Source of the DNA: Sphagnum compactum
Taxonomy: Eukaryota; Bryophyta; Sphagnopsida; Sphagnales
Reading direction: 5' to 3'
DNA length: 64,000 nucleotides
Assembly: GCA_965153455.1 (NCBI GenBank)
Contig: OZ234494.1
Location: 26,341,354-26,405,353, forward strand
The notes under the pieces were generated by a model. That model did not search any database. It saw nothing but the letters and a program-made list of their open reading frames with translations, and was not told the DNA's origin. Below, one piece after another: positions 36,960 to 49,960 of this stretch. Within the stretch, counting starts at the first letter, position 1, and the number at the start of each line of letters is the position of its first letter. The translations under genes and the position numbers were made by a program.

Positions 36960-37335
36960 TGATGCCCGCTTTACACCAGGAGTCAGGGCCAAGGTTCAAC
37001 CCAAATCAAGCATTCCTATTGGTGCAAAAGTTGAAATCGGCCACAAGGGCTTTCTTTACACTAGGAGTCAAGGTCCTTCAATCTGCCCAAAGTTACTAAT
37101 AAATGCTTAACTTTTGGGGCTTGTATTCGGCCCCAAGGCTGGAGAAAGGATAGCATCCAATTTGGGAGGCCAATTTGCAACCCTTGAGGCCCATTGTTTC
37201 AGCATTTATTAATATCTTGACGTCAATGTTCTAACATTTATTAGTAACTTGGGGACAAACAACACGCCAAAATGCTCAAAGTTGGCCCCAAGTTTTTTCG
37301 GCCTTGACTCCTGGTGTATAAAGCAGGCCTGAGCC
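36960..37335. repeat. Foldback repeat with ACACCAGGAGTCA arms
   Basis: Left-side words ctttacaccaggagtcaggg (36968-36987) and ctttacactaggagtcaagg (37053-37072) face ccttgactcctggtgtat on the right (37303-37320). Agttactaataaatg (37091-37105) faces catttattagtaactt (37235-37250). The arms flank a centre near 37170. Orientation and order fit an inverted repeat about 300 bp long. Confidence 0.7.
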
Positions 37336-40300
37336 ATTCTTTCCAAGTTGCCCAGGGAAAATGGGTCAACCATTCCCCGTCTGCAACTCGAGTCAATTAA
37401 CCATTCCTTCAAGCAAATTGGGACAACCTTTCATTGGCCATTCAAGTTGCTCCCCCTTATTTGAAGGGTTGACCCAATTGTTTAGAGGATAACCATTTTT
37501 TCCAACTTCTCAAGATGAAAGGACTTTGGGAAAAAGATGCCTATAAAAAGATTTGAGCTGAGGAAGTTCCCCGTACATCACATATCTTCAACAAATGTGT
37601 CATAATCTTTTATTCAAAAACACATATTAGGCTTCAGTTCTACTTAAGAAAATGTTATTTCTCCAGTACAATCATAAAATTTAAGAGAATATTTTTTAGG
37701 TGGGCATCAATGGTTATTTTGTGTAGTTTTGCATTTGAGACTAAGTTGCATTTTCATTTGTTGCTCTTGCTTACTGATTGCAATTAGCTTATCCTCCTCA
37801 AGGAAGGAATAAAGCATGGGTAGAGTGACACACATCACAAAACTTTGTTATAAAGATGTAAAATACATATGATCCATGTCATGATATTTTATAGTTATTT
37901 TATTTTAACATGATTGCACTTCAAATTACCTCATTTATTTCATACCCAACAAATTATATTTTGCAACGTAAGACAAAAAAAACACAACTAAAGAAATTTC
38001 CATATGCATTTTATGTAGGTGAACTTTGAGATCTCCCATATTTCACAACAGGGTCCAAGCTACTTCTACCATTAAGGTGTTGTAGACACAAGTGAATGCG
38101 TAGCCCTTTGCTAAAGAAATGGCCCAATATCAGCCCAATATGTTAAACAAATGTTTGTATGCCTTGTGTATGTAAATGCATATGTTGTTAGAGCACATTA
38201 TATTCGCCTAAAACACATGAGATATTTAGGTTAAACCTCTTGTTGAAATAATATTTTCTTGGAGTATTTTACCTTTTTCTCTCTGCATTTTTAATTATTT
38301 GAAATGGAATTGGAGGTGCAGCATTAGAAAGGTGTAATCATGTGCCACCACCTTCATTTAGTCGAAGCTTAAAACGGGTATAAGACCAATTGATTTTGAT
38401 TATTCAACCTAAGTAAAGCAAAACCAAAGGTTGTGTAAGGTACCCGAACTGAGAGTTTACCCATAATTTAGAATACTTAAAATTACATAAAGCACTTGGG
38501 GAAATTATCTAAGTGTATTTGGACGGCACTTCATTTTTGTAAATATCCACCTTGATAAAAAAAGAAGAAATATATTACTCGTAGTCCTTAATAAGGTCTA
38601 AGGCCAAGGTGAAATAGCACCTACATTGATATTTTCATTTTTGTGAATACAAACTTTTTGAGCTAATAATCAACAATGGAAATTTTTAATTTGAACTTCA
38701 AAACCCCTATTCAATATAGGGATGGCATATCCACAATGTTTAAAAACAACCCAAAATTTTAAACTTTGACCCCTAACATCGAAGATTTGACCAACAGTTT
38801 CACATAGTTTTTTTAGGTGAATATCGCATGTCATTGCAAATCGTATCCCAAGGTCCATTATTTTGACTCTTTATGTTGTCAAGCTTTTGGCTTAAGCCTT
38901 TTGAAAACATTGATCTGATTGCAGTTGGTCAAGTCATGTATTGGATGGCGAGTAAAATTTTATGTTTGCAGTTTCATGATGTTTTTTTTTTTACTTGTTG
39001 CCTCAATAGTTCAATGTGGTAGACAAGAGTGGTGCGAAGTAATGGTTCATCATGTTCAAATTATTTTAAATGTCCATCTCGATTGAATGGTGCTACAGGT
39101 GGTTATCACAAATGCCTTCAACACCATTTCCTGGATAACCATCTTCTAAGATCTTCACACAATAGTAGACCAGTTATATTAATTTTTCTTTTTTGTTCAG
39201 TTCTTTTATACTTAGCAAGTTCTCTTTTTCTTCAACCACCAATCCCTTTTAGGAGATTTGTTTATCATCCATTTTTTGAAGGGCTCATGCTAAGGCGACC
39301 CATTTGTCAGGCCTCTTTTTTCTTTGGTCAATTTTCATGCATTATAATCTTTTGTAAGGGTTTTTCTTTTTTGTATTTACCCTTCCCTTACAAACAACAT
39401 TGACCTTGTCTACATTGTTCCTATTTTTTTGACCATTTTGTTTTGCAGTTGGCTTTTGTGAAGTTTCTAGTCTAGCCTCGTAAATATTTGGCTTGGTCAC
39501 CTTTTAGTTTGTGTCTTGCTTTTTATATTCCTACTAATTTTTGTTGTCCTTTGGATGATATCAAGGTTTTGGGCATTCCATTTGGATTTCTTTTTTTCTT
39601 TTTTTTCCTCCCACAAGATGTGTTGGATGAGGATGTTTGCCATGAAAATGCACTTCCGAAGTTAAGGGATGTCCAAATAACTTTTGGGATCCTTTTTCAA
39701 TGTTTTGCCCAAAGACCTCTTTATTTGTTTTGTTTTTCCCCCCCTCACAAATCTTTCTACATCAATTCATCACCTTTGACACAACCTTCATGTAAGTTCT
39801 TGGGAAACTATTGGGCCTACACTCTTTGGATTAGTCGCATGCCCCTTTAGTGTGTTGACATGCTGCTCTCCCCATTTTTCAAAAAGGAATTAGCCTCATT
39901 TCCATAAAATTCATTGTGTTGCCAATATATTTGAAGAGTTTGGCATTCATTGCATTTATCATTCTTGTCAGATTCTTATTGGATCATCACTTGTTTTTAT
40001 GGGAGGCAATAGGTTAGGTTCTTATGTGGGTTGTCACACCTCACAGTTCCTGGGTTTTGGTTTTTGTTAGGTTTGAACACTTTGAATCAGTTCCAGTTTG
40101 GATATTAGGAACCAGAACCAAAATCAGCAATTCGAACCCACCAAAGCAGTTAGCCACCCAACACTGGTTTTTACACTACGAGTGTAGGTGTTGATTCACC
40201 AAAGGCACATGGGAAGATCCCTCCCACTTTTGAGGAGTAAGCATAAAAACTTTCCACCATACATTCAAGTCCAAATGATGTAGGCAATGACAAAGTGTAA

Positions 40301-40425
40301 CCAGAACTTGTCGCCACATAAAAAACCAATATATACCCAAAGGACAAAAGAGAAAATTATTAGTGGAACAAGTCTAACGTCCCACCACACAAACAGGCAC
40401 TTTACACTTTACACCTTTCCCTTCA
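37336..40425. other. Mostly AT-rich, no gene established
   Basis: A degenerate A-box/B-box pair at 39004-39055 hints at another SINE fragment. A plus-strand frame at 39488-39850 contains KVLGIPFG, which resembles a LINE reverse-transcriptase word, but nothing else in it supports this. Confidence 0.4.
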
Positions 40426-40429
40426 TTTG

Positions 40430-40640
40430 TTTTCAATTTGTACAAAACCGTTCATCCCAAGCCGCCGTTGATTTACTGCCGTTGGCAAGCAGCCTTGTGA
40501 CAAAAGATGAGGGAAAGTGATGACTGTGTCATATTGTTTTCAATTTGTACAAAACCGTTCATCCCAAGCCGCCATTGATTTACTGCCATTGGCAAGCAGC
40601 ATTGTGACAAAAGATGAGGGAAAGTGACGACATGACACAA
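40430..40640 (+). repeat. Tandem duplication, period 107 bp
   Basis: Ttttcaatttgtacaaaacc begins at 40430 and again at 40537. The two copies run through gatttactgcc and gacaaaagatgagggaaagtga with only a few differences. This is a fairly recent direct duplication next to the left end of the MITE. Confidence 0.9.
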
Positions 40641-40656
40641 TTGTGAGAAACATTAA

Positions 40657-41226
40657 GAGCATCTTCCAACTCTGCTCAATACATGACTCCAGACAGTAAG
40701 ATTTATTGTGAAAATTTCAAAATGTGCCGGTTTAGCTCAGGAAATTATATTTTTGGCACGCACCAAATTCATGCACTTGCTGAGGCTGGTAAAAGGCACA
40801 ACACAGTTGTGCCCCTCCAAAAAAGAGTGTACCTTACCCTAAGGTCAGCTTCATCATTAAATGACCCTCAAAATAGCGATATGAAAATTTGTGAAAATAT
40901 GAAGTTGACATGTTGAAAATCATAGTAATTATCACAGACTACACTCTGAATAAATTTCACTGCTCATATCACAATATTATAATAGATGATGAAAATAATA
41001 ATAATTTCAAAATTTAAAAACGAATTCATGTTTTGAAAATAAATAATTATTTTGTCAATGTGAAAACTGACTCTAGGTTAAGGTAATAAATTACGCCAGC
41101 TCAGTATTTTTGATTGGTCGATCACAATGATTGGTGGGGTTGCCCCCCCCCCCCCCCCAAAAAGCTAAACTTAAACATTTAGTTTTACTATCCAGAGTTA
41201 CATACTCAGCACAGTTGGAGATGCTC
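40657..41226 (+). mobile_element. MITE, 570 bp, TAA target-site duplication
   Basis: The element begins GAGCATCTTCCAAC and ends GTTGGAGATGCTC. These ends are inverted repeats that can be extended imperfectly to about 35 bases. TAA flanks both sides (40654-40656 and 41227-41229). A TAA duplication points to the PIF/Harbinger group, although the TIR alone does not prove it. It has no coding capacity and contains a 16-base C-run at 41143-41158. Related pieces lie at 20631-20719 and 35190-35475, so this is a small local family. Confidence 0.85.
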
Positions 41227-41229
41227 TAA

Positions 41230-44200
41230 AGGGTACATTTGCATGATCTGCCACTCACCCATATAAGCTTTTAGGACAAGGCCAAGAGGCCAAGACCTGA
41301 AGCTGAACTTGGTGCAGAATGTGCCCTAGGGGGCGCCTTTCCTGGCATAAAGAGATTTCCCCAGATTCTATTAAGAATTAGTGCTCTGTGGTTTCCTCAA
41401 AGCAGAACTTCTTTCAAAATCAGCAGTTTTTTCCAAGGAAAAGTCTAATCTACTCTTATTTCTAGGCATAGACTTGATCATATAAAAACGATACTATGTT
41501 TCTTGTGTTTTTTAGTTATAGAAAAAAATTTGGAGAACAACAGTTGATTTTGCACACAGATCTACTATCACTATTGTTAAAAATTTGGCCAAACATTTGT
41601 TTACAAAAGTATTGGGGGGTGGGGGATAGCTGTGACCAACCTCCCCTCAAATCCAAGACATAATTATAATGAAAAAAAAATTGAAGGTTAGTTGCTACCT
41701 CTCATCTCCCTAGAATTGAAGAAACTCAAAATCCAACAAATCCTTTGCAATCAAAGTGAAAAGATCATCAATTTTGGTGATGACTCATAGGCACACTTGA
41801 TTCTTTAGTGGTTTGACATTCATTGGGTTCTTTTTAACTTTCTTCAATAAATGATCTTTGCTGATTTTCAAAACAGAACTGCCAGGCCTCAACTATGAAC
41901 AAAAATTCTAACTGAGAATCCAATATGTGCCCAACTTGGGTTAGTGACAAAAACCTCAACCTAAACATAATTTGCCTAAACCCATTCATGATGATAATTG
42001 ATCACCTTCACTGCACCTAGGAATTTTGTTATAACTTATGAAATAATAATAATAGGTTGCAAAATGTTTATTTCCCAATAGTGTACATTCAACTAGGTAC
42101 CAAAAACATATCTAAAGCATAACAGGTATAATACAATGTTGCCAATTTTTATTTATTGAGAACGTCTAGACCCAATTCTACATATATATATTGCACATAT
42201 TCTCATGGGTATCAAAATGCCTTACAAAAGAAAATGACCTTTTTAGTTCATTGGCCAAAGTGATCTCCAACACATTGTTTGTTATTGATTGGCCCATGTG
42301 TGGCATTCAAATGCTCCCTCAATGTATAATGTCCAATATTTATTGTTTATCAATGAAGGAAGGGCAAATATTAACATTAAATTTGGATATAAAAAATAGT
42401 GATATTGTCCAATACATCATCGCTTTCCTACACATTCTCTTATTGAATCCAATTAGTTCTGGTTAGGTTAGAAGATAATGCCTTGGGTGAACCACACGCA
42501 CCATTGTAAAAGTCCCAAATTTCATTTAAATTGTTTCTAAATATTATGAATATCCCCAACTTAGACTAAATTGAGGTCTTTGAGTCCAAAATTATATTTT
42601 TTGGGGGTTTAATTTGATCATTAAGAGGCCTCACTTTAAAGGTGAAGGTACTGGGTCTTGGTTTGCTTGTCCACGTTTTGATATTGGATTGATGTCAAAA
42701 GAAAACCAAGGTTTCATTTTGTACTAGTTTTCCAAATTTTTCACATTTTCCCAATTGCCATAGAAAAATATACTCTAAAATTCAAGTTTTGATTTGGGTT
42801 TTGTAATAGCCTATGTTTGTAATCAACAATGTTGGGCGAATATCATCTTTAGAAAAAAAAAAAAGATTGATTCTTTCGTAAAGTTAAAATCCAAAAAACC
42901 TTCATTATGAAATGATTCATTTTTATTTTTGAAACACTTGTAGTTCTTTAGATCTCAATATTTTTCACAAGTAGATATTTGTCAAATTGTTCTTTGAATA
43001 TTTTGTCTATGAGAATTGTGGAGCCAATTCTTTTATTAGGGTTGCATTTTTAGTTTGAATTTGAGTAAAAATATGTTAATCATTTTACCAAAATGTTCCA
43101 CACATTTTTTTTTGTGTGAAATTTTGCCCATATGAAAAAACTAAAAACTAAAAAAGAAATATCATGATGTTATATTCCCATTCTTTCTGAAAATCTTGCC
43201 AAATGGTGGAAATTTTTTTTGCCTCATTTGAATTTTGACTTTAATTTGGTAACATTTTAAAAACTAGTTTTTGAACTTTTTAAACATGTTGTTAAAACAT
43301 GTCGAGATTTCATATTAAATCCCTCATGGGATGCTAACCAATGACATAAAATCATAAATTTGAAAAATCATATCACTATTTTCACATGGATAACAATTGC
43401 AATTAATAACAAGAAAACATATACCATAAAACATTAGTAAATGCAATTAGTTTAGAACATTTGAGACTTTCTCCCTTTCAAATTCACGTCAAATTATTTA
43501 TTAAGTCAAGTTCCATGTCAAACAATTCAATCAAGTTAAATGGGACAAACATGGAAATGCAACAAACCCTAAAATGATTGGGGGTAGTTTGTTGTCATAA
43601 ATATACACATTGCCAAATTTTATACGGTCATATCTTTCTATCTAACTAGAAAGAAGACTAATAAGTGAAAGTATATGTTATTTTCATTTTGTGAACCTAT
43701 GGTACATGTTTCTTTCATTGTTGTAAAAGACACTTGATTCCTCCACATCCATTTGGTATCTCTAAAAAGTCAACAATTTTCAAATGGGAAATTCTATTGT
43801 AGGTTTACAAATGCTTCTTGCCAAAATATTCAAGAATACAATTTTCAACAATTCATGTCTTAGAATTACTATAGGCAATATGTTACAAAAGGTGAAATCA
43901 TTGATAACATTTTAATATTACAAGTAAAAAAAATTTGTTAAAATTTTCAACAATTCCCTTTTTTTTTTCCAACATATGAGAACAACAAGTAAAGGCTTTT
44001 TGGATTGGCGATATAACATTAATGATAATGAATTATGGATTTCCCTCTCATCACACATTATTAGGGGGGCGGGGGGGGATTAATCCATATCCAAACAAAC
44101 TTCCTTCTTATGTTAATAGCCAAACTTTTGAAATCAATATCTTCCCAAATCATCATCAACTAGATGATCATCAAGTTCAAGAATACTCGATCGCTCCCAA

Positions 44201-46095
44201 CATTTGGAACTATTATAATTATTATGTTTAAAACATGAATTAGAAGTCAACGTTTTTTTTATTACTTTTTAACACAAGTTGCCACAAGAGCTGAAAGAGT
44301 TTGAACAGAAAAATTATCAAATATCCCAAGTGTGAGGTGGGGAGACACATCAAATTATTCTACTTGCAATTTCCTAATTGTAGCCAAAAAAATGATACCA
44401 TTTTGAAACTACCAAACCACATTTGAAAAAGGATAATCCTGGGAACAAATATATAAAAGAAAAAAAATCAAATTTTAGTTTTCAAAATGATCAAAACAAG
44501 TTGAAGTAACACCATGATAAAAAATAAACTAATAATAAAAAATTACAAATATGCTTTAAACATGTTTTCACAAATTTGTTCAATTTTCATAGTGGTAAGC
44601 CAGAATCAATACAAACCTTCACCCATCTTTAATTTTCTTAGCCAAGTTACACATACCTTCAAATCTCATGGATCATATTTGATAGAAACATATCAAAATC
44701 ATTTACTCACTTTCTTTTGATATAGTTGCATAATAACAAACCTTTCCATATAGTTTGAAATCAAGTTACACATTTCTCCAAATCTAATTGAAATAGAGAC
44801 ATATCATATTCAGTTACTCGTTTTTTTCATATTAGTTGGATACTAACAAGCTTTGGAAATGCATTTCAAAGATATACCTTGGGAAGTTTCTTGTTGAACT
44901 TTAAATACATATCATATTTAAACATAGATTTTAAAACCATGGTCATGTTTGTTAGATTCAAACCTTCATTTTTCAAATAAACAATAATCTTCTTTTTTCA
45001 CCTCATATTATTCTAATAGTTGTAAGATTTCTTCCCAATGTTTCACCCTTTGTTTTTGTTGTTTCAAATAACCCACAAGGTACATGTTTAAGCTTGTCAA
45101 TCAACATGCTTACATAGTTGATAACAAGTTCAAATACATCATGAATTCCTTTGGACATCCAAATATCAAAATTTGTTGCAATATGTACACATTATTTTAA
45201 AACAAACATACATTTGTATTATCTTTTCAAGTATGCTAGTGTGGCCTATGCGTTAGGTCAAATGTGGACAAGACCCTAATGAAAAAGCCCATTTGTTTAG
45301 AAATTATGAAATCATTTTCCAAGGAATCCCATTCTTCAATAACTTTCTAATAATGCCAAGGATTTAGCTTAATTTCCTTAAACATTTTTAAAAATATTTG
45401 TTAAACAATATTCAATAACTCTTGCAAATAAGGCTTTTAACATTACCTAATTACCTCCATGCACTCACCCTCATCAAAGCCTTTCCAATGGTGCCAAATT
45501 CACAATATGGGGCACCATGGTTTGAGAGTTTTTTAATGTGACAAATGAAACAAAACAAACAAGTTATGCCTTTTGTACTTGATAAATTTGGTAACATTAT
45601 GCACAATGCAAAGTAAATTACTTTTCACAATTTAATTATTTTTAAAAAACCATTGCTACAAATTGGTTTTTTCTAAAAGACCTATTGCATCAAAATAGTT
45701 GGAAATTAAAATGGTAAACACATTCATTTTTTTTGTTGGTTGCCTTTCCAATATATTCATTTTAGTATTTTTTTTTCATATTTCAAAAAATTAAGTATTT
45801 TTTTTTGGCATTATTCCAATTACTTTGAAATATGGTATAACACCTTTGCTTATGTTTCATTGAATATATATATATATATACCACACAATGCATTAAGGAC
45901 AAAGTACATCAACATCATTTTATTATCATAAAAAAATGATAATGTTAATGAGTTTTTATTCCTATTATTCCAACATGATCGTAATAGGAATAATAAGAAT
46001 TACATTTTTAATGTAATTCTTGGTTAGAAACGTTCATCAATCACCACAACAAAAGGTGTCCATGTATGTCAAGTGATTTCATTGGATTTTGAGCG
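41230..46095. other. AT-rich region, nothing established
   Basis: No recognised gene. A short frame at 44022-44231 ends in NYYNYYV and contains a G-run; it has no family match by eye. (TA)n lies near 45866-45880. Confidence 0.5.
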
Positions 46096-46099
46096 AATT

Positions 46100-46169
46100 C
46101 ACTAGTTCTCATGAATGGGATTTAGTGGGGATGCAGTGAATACATTGATTTAGTGAATGAGAACTAGTG
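46100..46169. repeat. Inverted repeat, 13-bp arms
   Basis: CACTAGTTCTCAT at 46100-46112 and ATGAGAACTAGTG at 46157-46169 are exact complements with a 44-base loop. It may be a transposon end or footprint. No further structure was found. Confidence 0.7.
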
Positions 46170-48469
46170 GACTGCACCCACATTTTATAGTAATGAATTG
46201 TTTATTAATTTGTAGTTTTTAAAATATTTCAACACTTTGTAAAATTAAACATTTAAAAAATAGTTTACAAACACATTCTTCAAAAACATGTCACTTCCAT
46301 TCACAAAATATAAATTTCATTAATCATGTGCATTCATCTACACTTCAATGCACCACATTTATCCAAAACCATTTATGAAACCTAGGTTTAAAGTTAAAAT
46401 TTAAAATTGTCAATAAATTGAAATTGAAAAGCCAAAATTTACATTTGTCTATGTAATGTTTTATTACTAAGTAGTATATTTATTTACTAATTCTATGTTT
46501 ATTGATAAGAAATTGGCAAGTTACATTCAAAGAAAAATAAGACTGGAAATTCAATATCTTTTTTAGATTGAGAAGAGTTAGAATAAGGAACAAGATGTGT
46601 GCATTGATGAAGGAATATTGAATGATTTAGAAACTATCAAATGCTAATCAATAAATAAAATTACACTACAAGCTTACAGACATGAGTATTTACAAAAAGA
46701 AAAACAAATAAGCACAAACAAAGTAAAATCGAAGTTACGCATATAATATCAATACAATAATCAAATCACTTTCTCATTGTGCAAAAATTATATGTTAAAT
46801 GAATGATGCTTCAAATTATGGGAGGGGTGTGTTCAATAAACTACAACCTGCATGCATAAAAATAAGGGATAAATATGAACAAAAGCCAAAACAAAAAGAA
46901 ATATATAAAAAATCAACAAAAGAAAAGGTAGTAAAAAATATTCATTCAAAGTAGAATAATAATAAAAAGTTTTAAGGACGATTGTTGATCATTTAGAGCA
47001 AAGAGTGTGACCCACCAATAACAAACAAAGACCACCGACTATAGAAAGAAAATATGTACAAATGCCATGCATGGAAAGCAAACAAAAGTACCTACTAACA
47101 AGTTAGAGCATTTAAATGCCAAAAGGAGCATTGCAAAGCTAAGAGGAGAACGGCACATAAAAACTGAACACCAAAAAACCAAAAGAACCACCAAGTTAAA
47201 AGATAAACAATAACATATTAGAACAAGACAAAGTGGATCAAATACACAAGGGATTAGAATGCAAAGCAAAACATAAACAAAAAAAAAAACACATGAAAAT
47301 GATATTGTCCAAAAAAAAGATGAGGAGACCTTGACTTTTATGTAATATAAGAATAAATTAAACATAATGGGGAAGCTTGGCACCACCACCAAACCCTATC
47401 TTGACAATTGATAACTAACCCTAGATCTCAACCTACTTGGAAATATGAACTCCGCAATTTTCAAGCAAGTGTGAATACTTGAGGCCAATAATTCTTTTCA
47501 AGTATTGCTTTGTTAATTCAATCAATTAACAAATCAATACTACAAAACCATGGTTTTTACACTAGTTTTTATGATTAACTTCAATCATATTTCAAAGCAA
47601 GAATGAATACCTAAAACCACTATTTCCTTACAGATATTGCTTTGCTAACTAATTTAACTAATAAATCATTATTACAAAACCATGCTTTTTACATTGATTT
47701 TTATGATTAACTTCTGTCATATTTTAATCATAACAAACACTTAGTAATTGAATTCTTGACAAATAATTATATAATTTTTTCAAATTTATTACTAGATCAT
47801 AAAAAATAACACTATAAATATAATGTGTCATGTTTGGATAACTAATTTCAATCACATTAGTCACATTAATCAAGCAGGACAATTCCACATGAACATCACA
47901 TTCACCATGTGAATAACATGCTATTTAATTTAACTAAATAATTATTTTTTTAAAGTCAAAGTAGATACATTTAATTTTGATATTGATCAAATCAGACATA
48001 ATCAATCATTATAAACTAATAACCTAGATTCTACAATCAATTTAATTATGATGCTATTAATATTAAAACCATGATTTTGTTATAAAAATATTTCAAAATT
48101 TTGATTCCAATGAATATATAAGAGAAAAATTTCAAAATATTCAATGAGATCTAGAGTTAATAATGATTTTCACCCAACACTAATATAATAACCTACCAAA
48201 TTGGGTAACCACCCAACAACTTATTTGAACGACCATTATATTTACAAAATAATTTATTTGATAGATTTTATTTTTATATTAGATATTCAGGTATTTCTTG
48301 ATTAAAATGAAGGTGATTTTTTAAAATTTGGATGACTAAAACATGTTTTTAAGTGTTCTGAAAGATAACTCAAAAACCGTGTTCCATTGCATAATTTTAT
48401 CCTCCAATCTTTGGCAATCATTCAAGTGCCCTTAGTCTTTAACATTTAACATTGTTTTCTTGCAAGAGT
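46170..48469. other. AT-rich region, nothing recognised
   Basis: A hydrophobic minus-strand frame at 47392-47039 is rich in Phe/Val/Leu because the opposite strand is A-rich. It shows no domain. No other gene signal was seen. Confidence 0.5.
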
Positions 48470-48479
48470 CCCACACAGA

Positions 48480-48600
48480 AGGACTTCTCATTGGTTGCAT
48501 GGAAATTTTATTCCTAAAATTGGCTGCCACTATTTTTGGCCTGGACTAGCCAGCCCTTCCGAAGAGCACCCTGCCACTTGGTGACAAAAGAATTGGGGGC
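48480..48600 (+). repeat. Dispersed repeat, copy 2 (related to 17391-17510)
   Basis: This plus-strand copy carries cttctcattggttgca, then aaaattggctgccactat and tttttggcc, then agcccttccgaaga. It matches the reverse strand at 17391-17510. The two mark a repeated family of unknown class. Confidence 0.7.
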
Positions 48601-48911
48601 ATGCAAAGGGCCCCAATGGGATTCTCTTAGGAAAATTTACACACATCACCATATTTCCAGAGAAATAGTTCCCAAATTGCCATATATTTTAGACATTAGT
48701 TCCTACTTGTTGCCAAAACATGACAAGGTTTTCTTAACTTTTTTTTAGATTTAGCCAAATTTGGCTATAAACTAGATATGACAATTTTTCTAAAAAAAAA
48801 TCAGCAACCTTCAATATTGTTGGCTACCTACTAGAGCATAAAAAGACCTTTTCAAATTTGGCCTTTGTATTTTGAAAGCACCTCCCTGGCAGACTTTTTA
48901 CCTTAAAAAAT

Positions 48912-48982
48912 TTGCGGGACCTTACAAAAGTGGAAGATCCCCCAAAAAAAGGGTTATCTTCCACTTTTGTAAGGTCCCGCAA
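48912..48982. repeat. Perfect inverted repeat, 27-bp arms, 17-base loop
   Basis: The arms at 48912-48938 and 48956-48982 are fully complementary. The core reads GCGGGACCTTACAAAAGTGG and its complement. The loop CCCCCAAAAAAAGGGTT can itself pair CCC with GGG. Outside the arms pairing becomes imperfect. The short distance and perfect match indicate recent origin or constraint. Confidence 0.9.
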
Positions 48983-49810
48983 CTTTGAAAAGTTCTTTAC
49001 GTAGGGTAAGGAACAGCTTTGAGGCTCCTTGACGGATTCGAGAACCTTATACATAACCGGCGAGAGCTTCATTGGCATCAAAATTTGGCCATGTTGTTTT
49101 TTTTTTAATACACCATCCCAATTAAAATCCGTGTGGTCTGGTTCCAAAATTATCAAAGAAAAAAATGGCCCTAAACTGGTGGTCTCAAAAATCAACGAAC
49201 CTACACTGAACTGCAAACACATCTGTAATTTTATTCCAACATTATTTTAGAAAATTGGAAGGAAGGGTTTTCTTGGATTTTTGAAAATGAGCCTAAAATT
49301 TTTTATAAATAGAAATTTAAAAATTAAAAAAAATTAAAAATTAAAATTTTGAAAAAAAAAAAACCCAGAAAAACTGAGGTTATAAGTTATAACAAAATCA
49401 AAGAACCACCCAACACAGACGGGTCCAAATAAGGTTTCTTGGTTGATTTTTGTTTTGCCTGGAAGGCATCAGTGCTTAGGGTTTAGGGTTGAGAGGCAGA
49501 AGGGACAAAATTCTTTGGCAATTGGGATTCTTTTGCTTTGAGACCGCTAATTTTGATGCCAGGTGATGGGCCAAGAAGAGCTGACTGACTCTGTCAAGTG
49601 CACTCTCACATGGGCTCTCACTCAATCCAAGTCTCCATGGCCTGTTCTCTAGTACAATGAACGTAGACAGCCCAAACTCCACTCTCTTGGATCACAAAGA
49701 ATCCCTTGCAAACAATCCCTTGCTAGTTATAGGAAACAACAACAAACAAAAGCACAATTGAAAAACTAGTCACCCAAACTCATCACCTCTTTCCTTGTGT
49801 CCATAAAGAC

Positions 49811-49960
49811 TCCAAAGCATTTCATACTGAGATTCGATAAAATTTCCTTACTTTACTGATACCACTAAAAGAGGGGTTTAGGGGGTCCAAAGCATTTCAT
49901 ACTGAGATTCAATAAAATTTCCTTACTTTACTGATACCACTAAAAGAGGGGTTTAGGGGG
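49811..49960 (+). repeat. Nearly exact tandem duplication, period 75 bp
   Basis: Two 75-base copies (49811-49885 and 49886-49960) begin tccaaagcatttcatactga and end gaggggtttagggggt. They differ at one position seen by eye (g/a). This is a very recent duplication in non-coding DNA. Confidence 0.95.

Noticed and set aside
39488-39850. LINE reverse transcriptase fragment (KVLGIPFG)
   Set aside because: Only one short word agrees. No catalytic YxDD box, endonuclease or poly-A tail was found.
44022-44231. C-terminal piece of a transcription factor (NIWNYYNYYV end)
   Set aside because: The frame is short and contains a G-run, and no DNA-binding domain lies upstream.
47039-47392. Hydrophobic protein of 117 residues on the minus strand
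   Set aside because: Composition is explained by the A-rich plus strand. No splice or family support.
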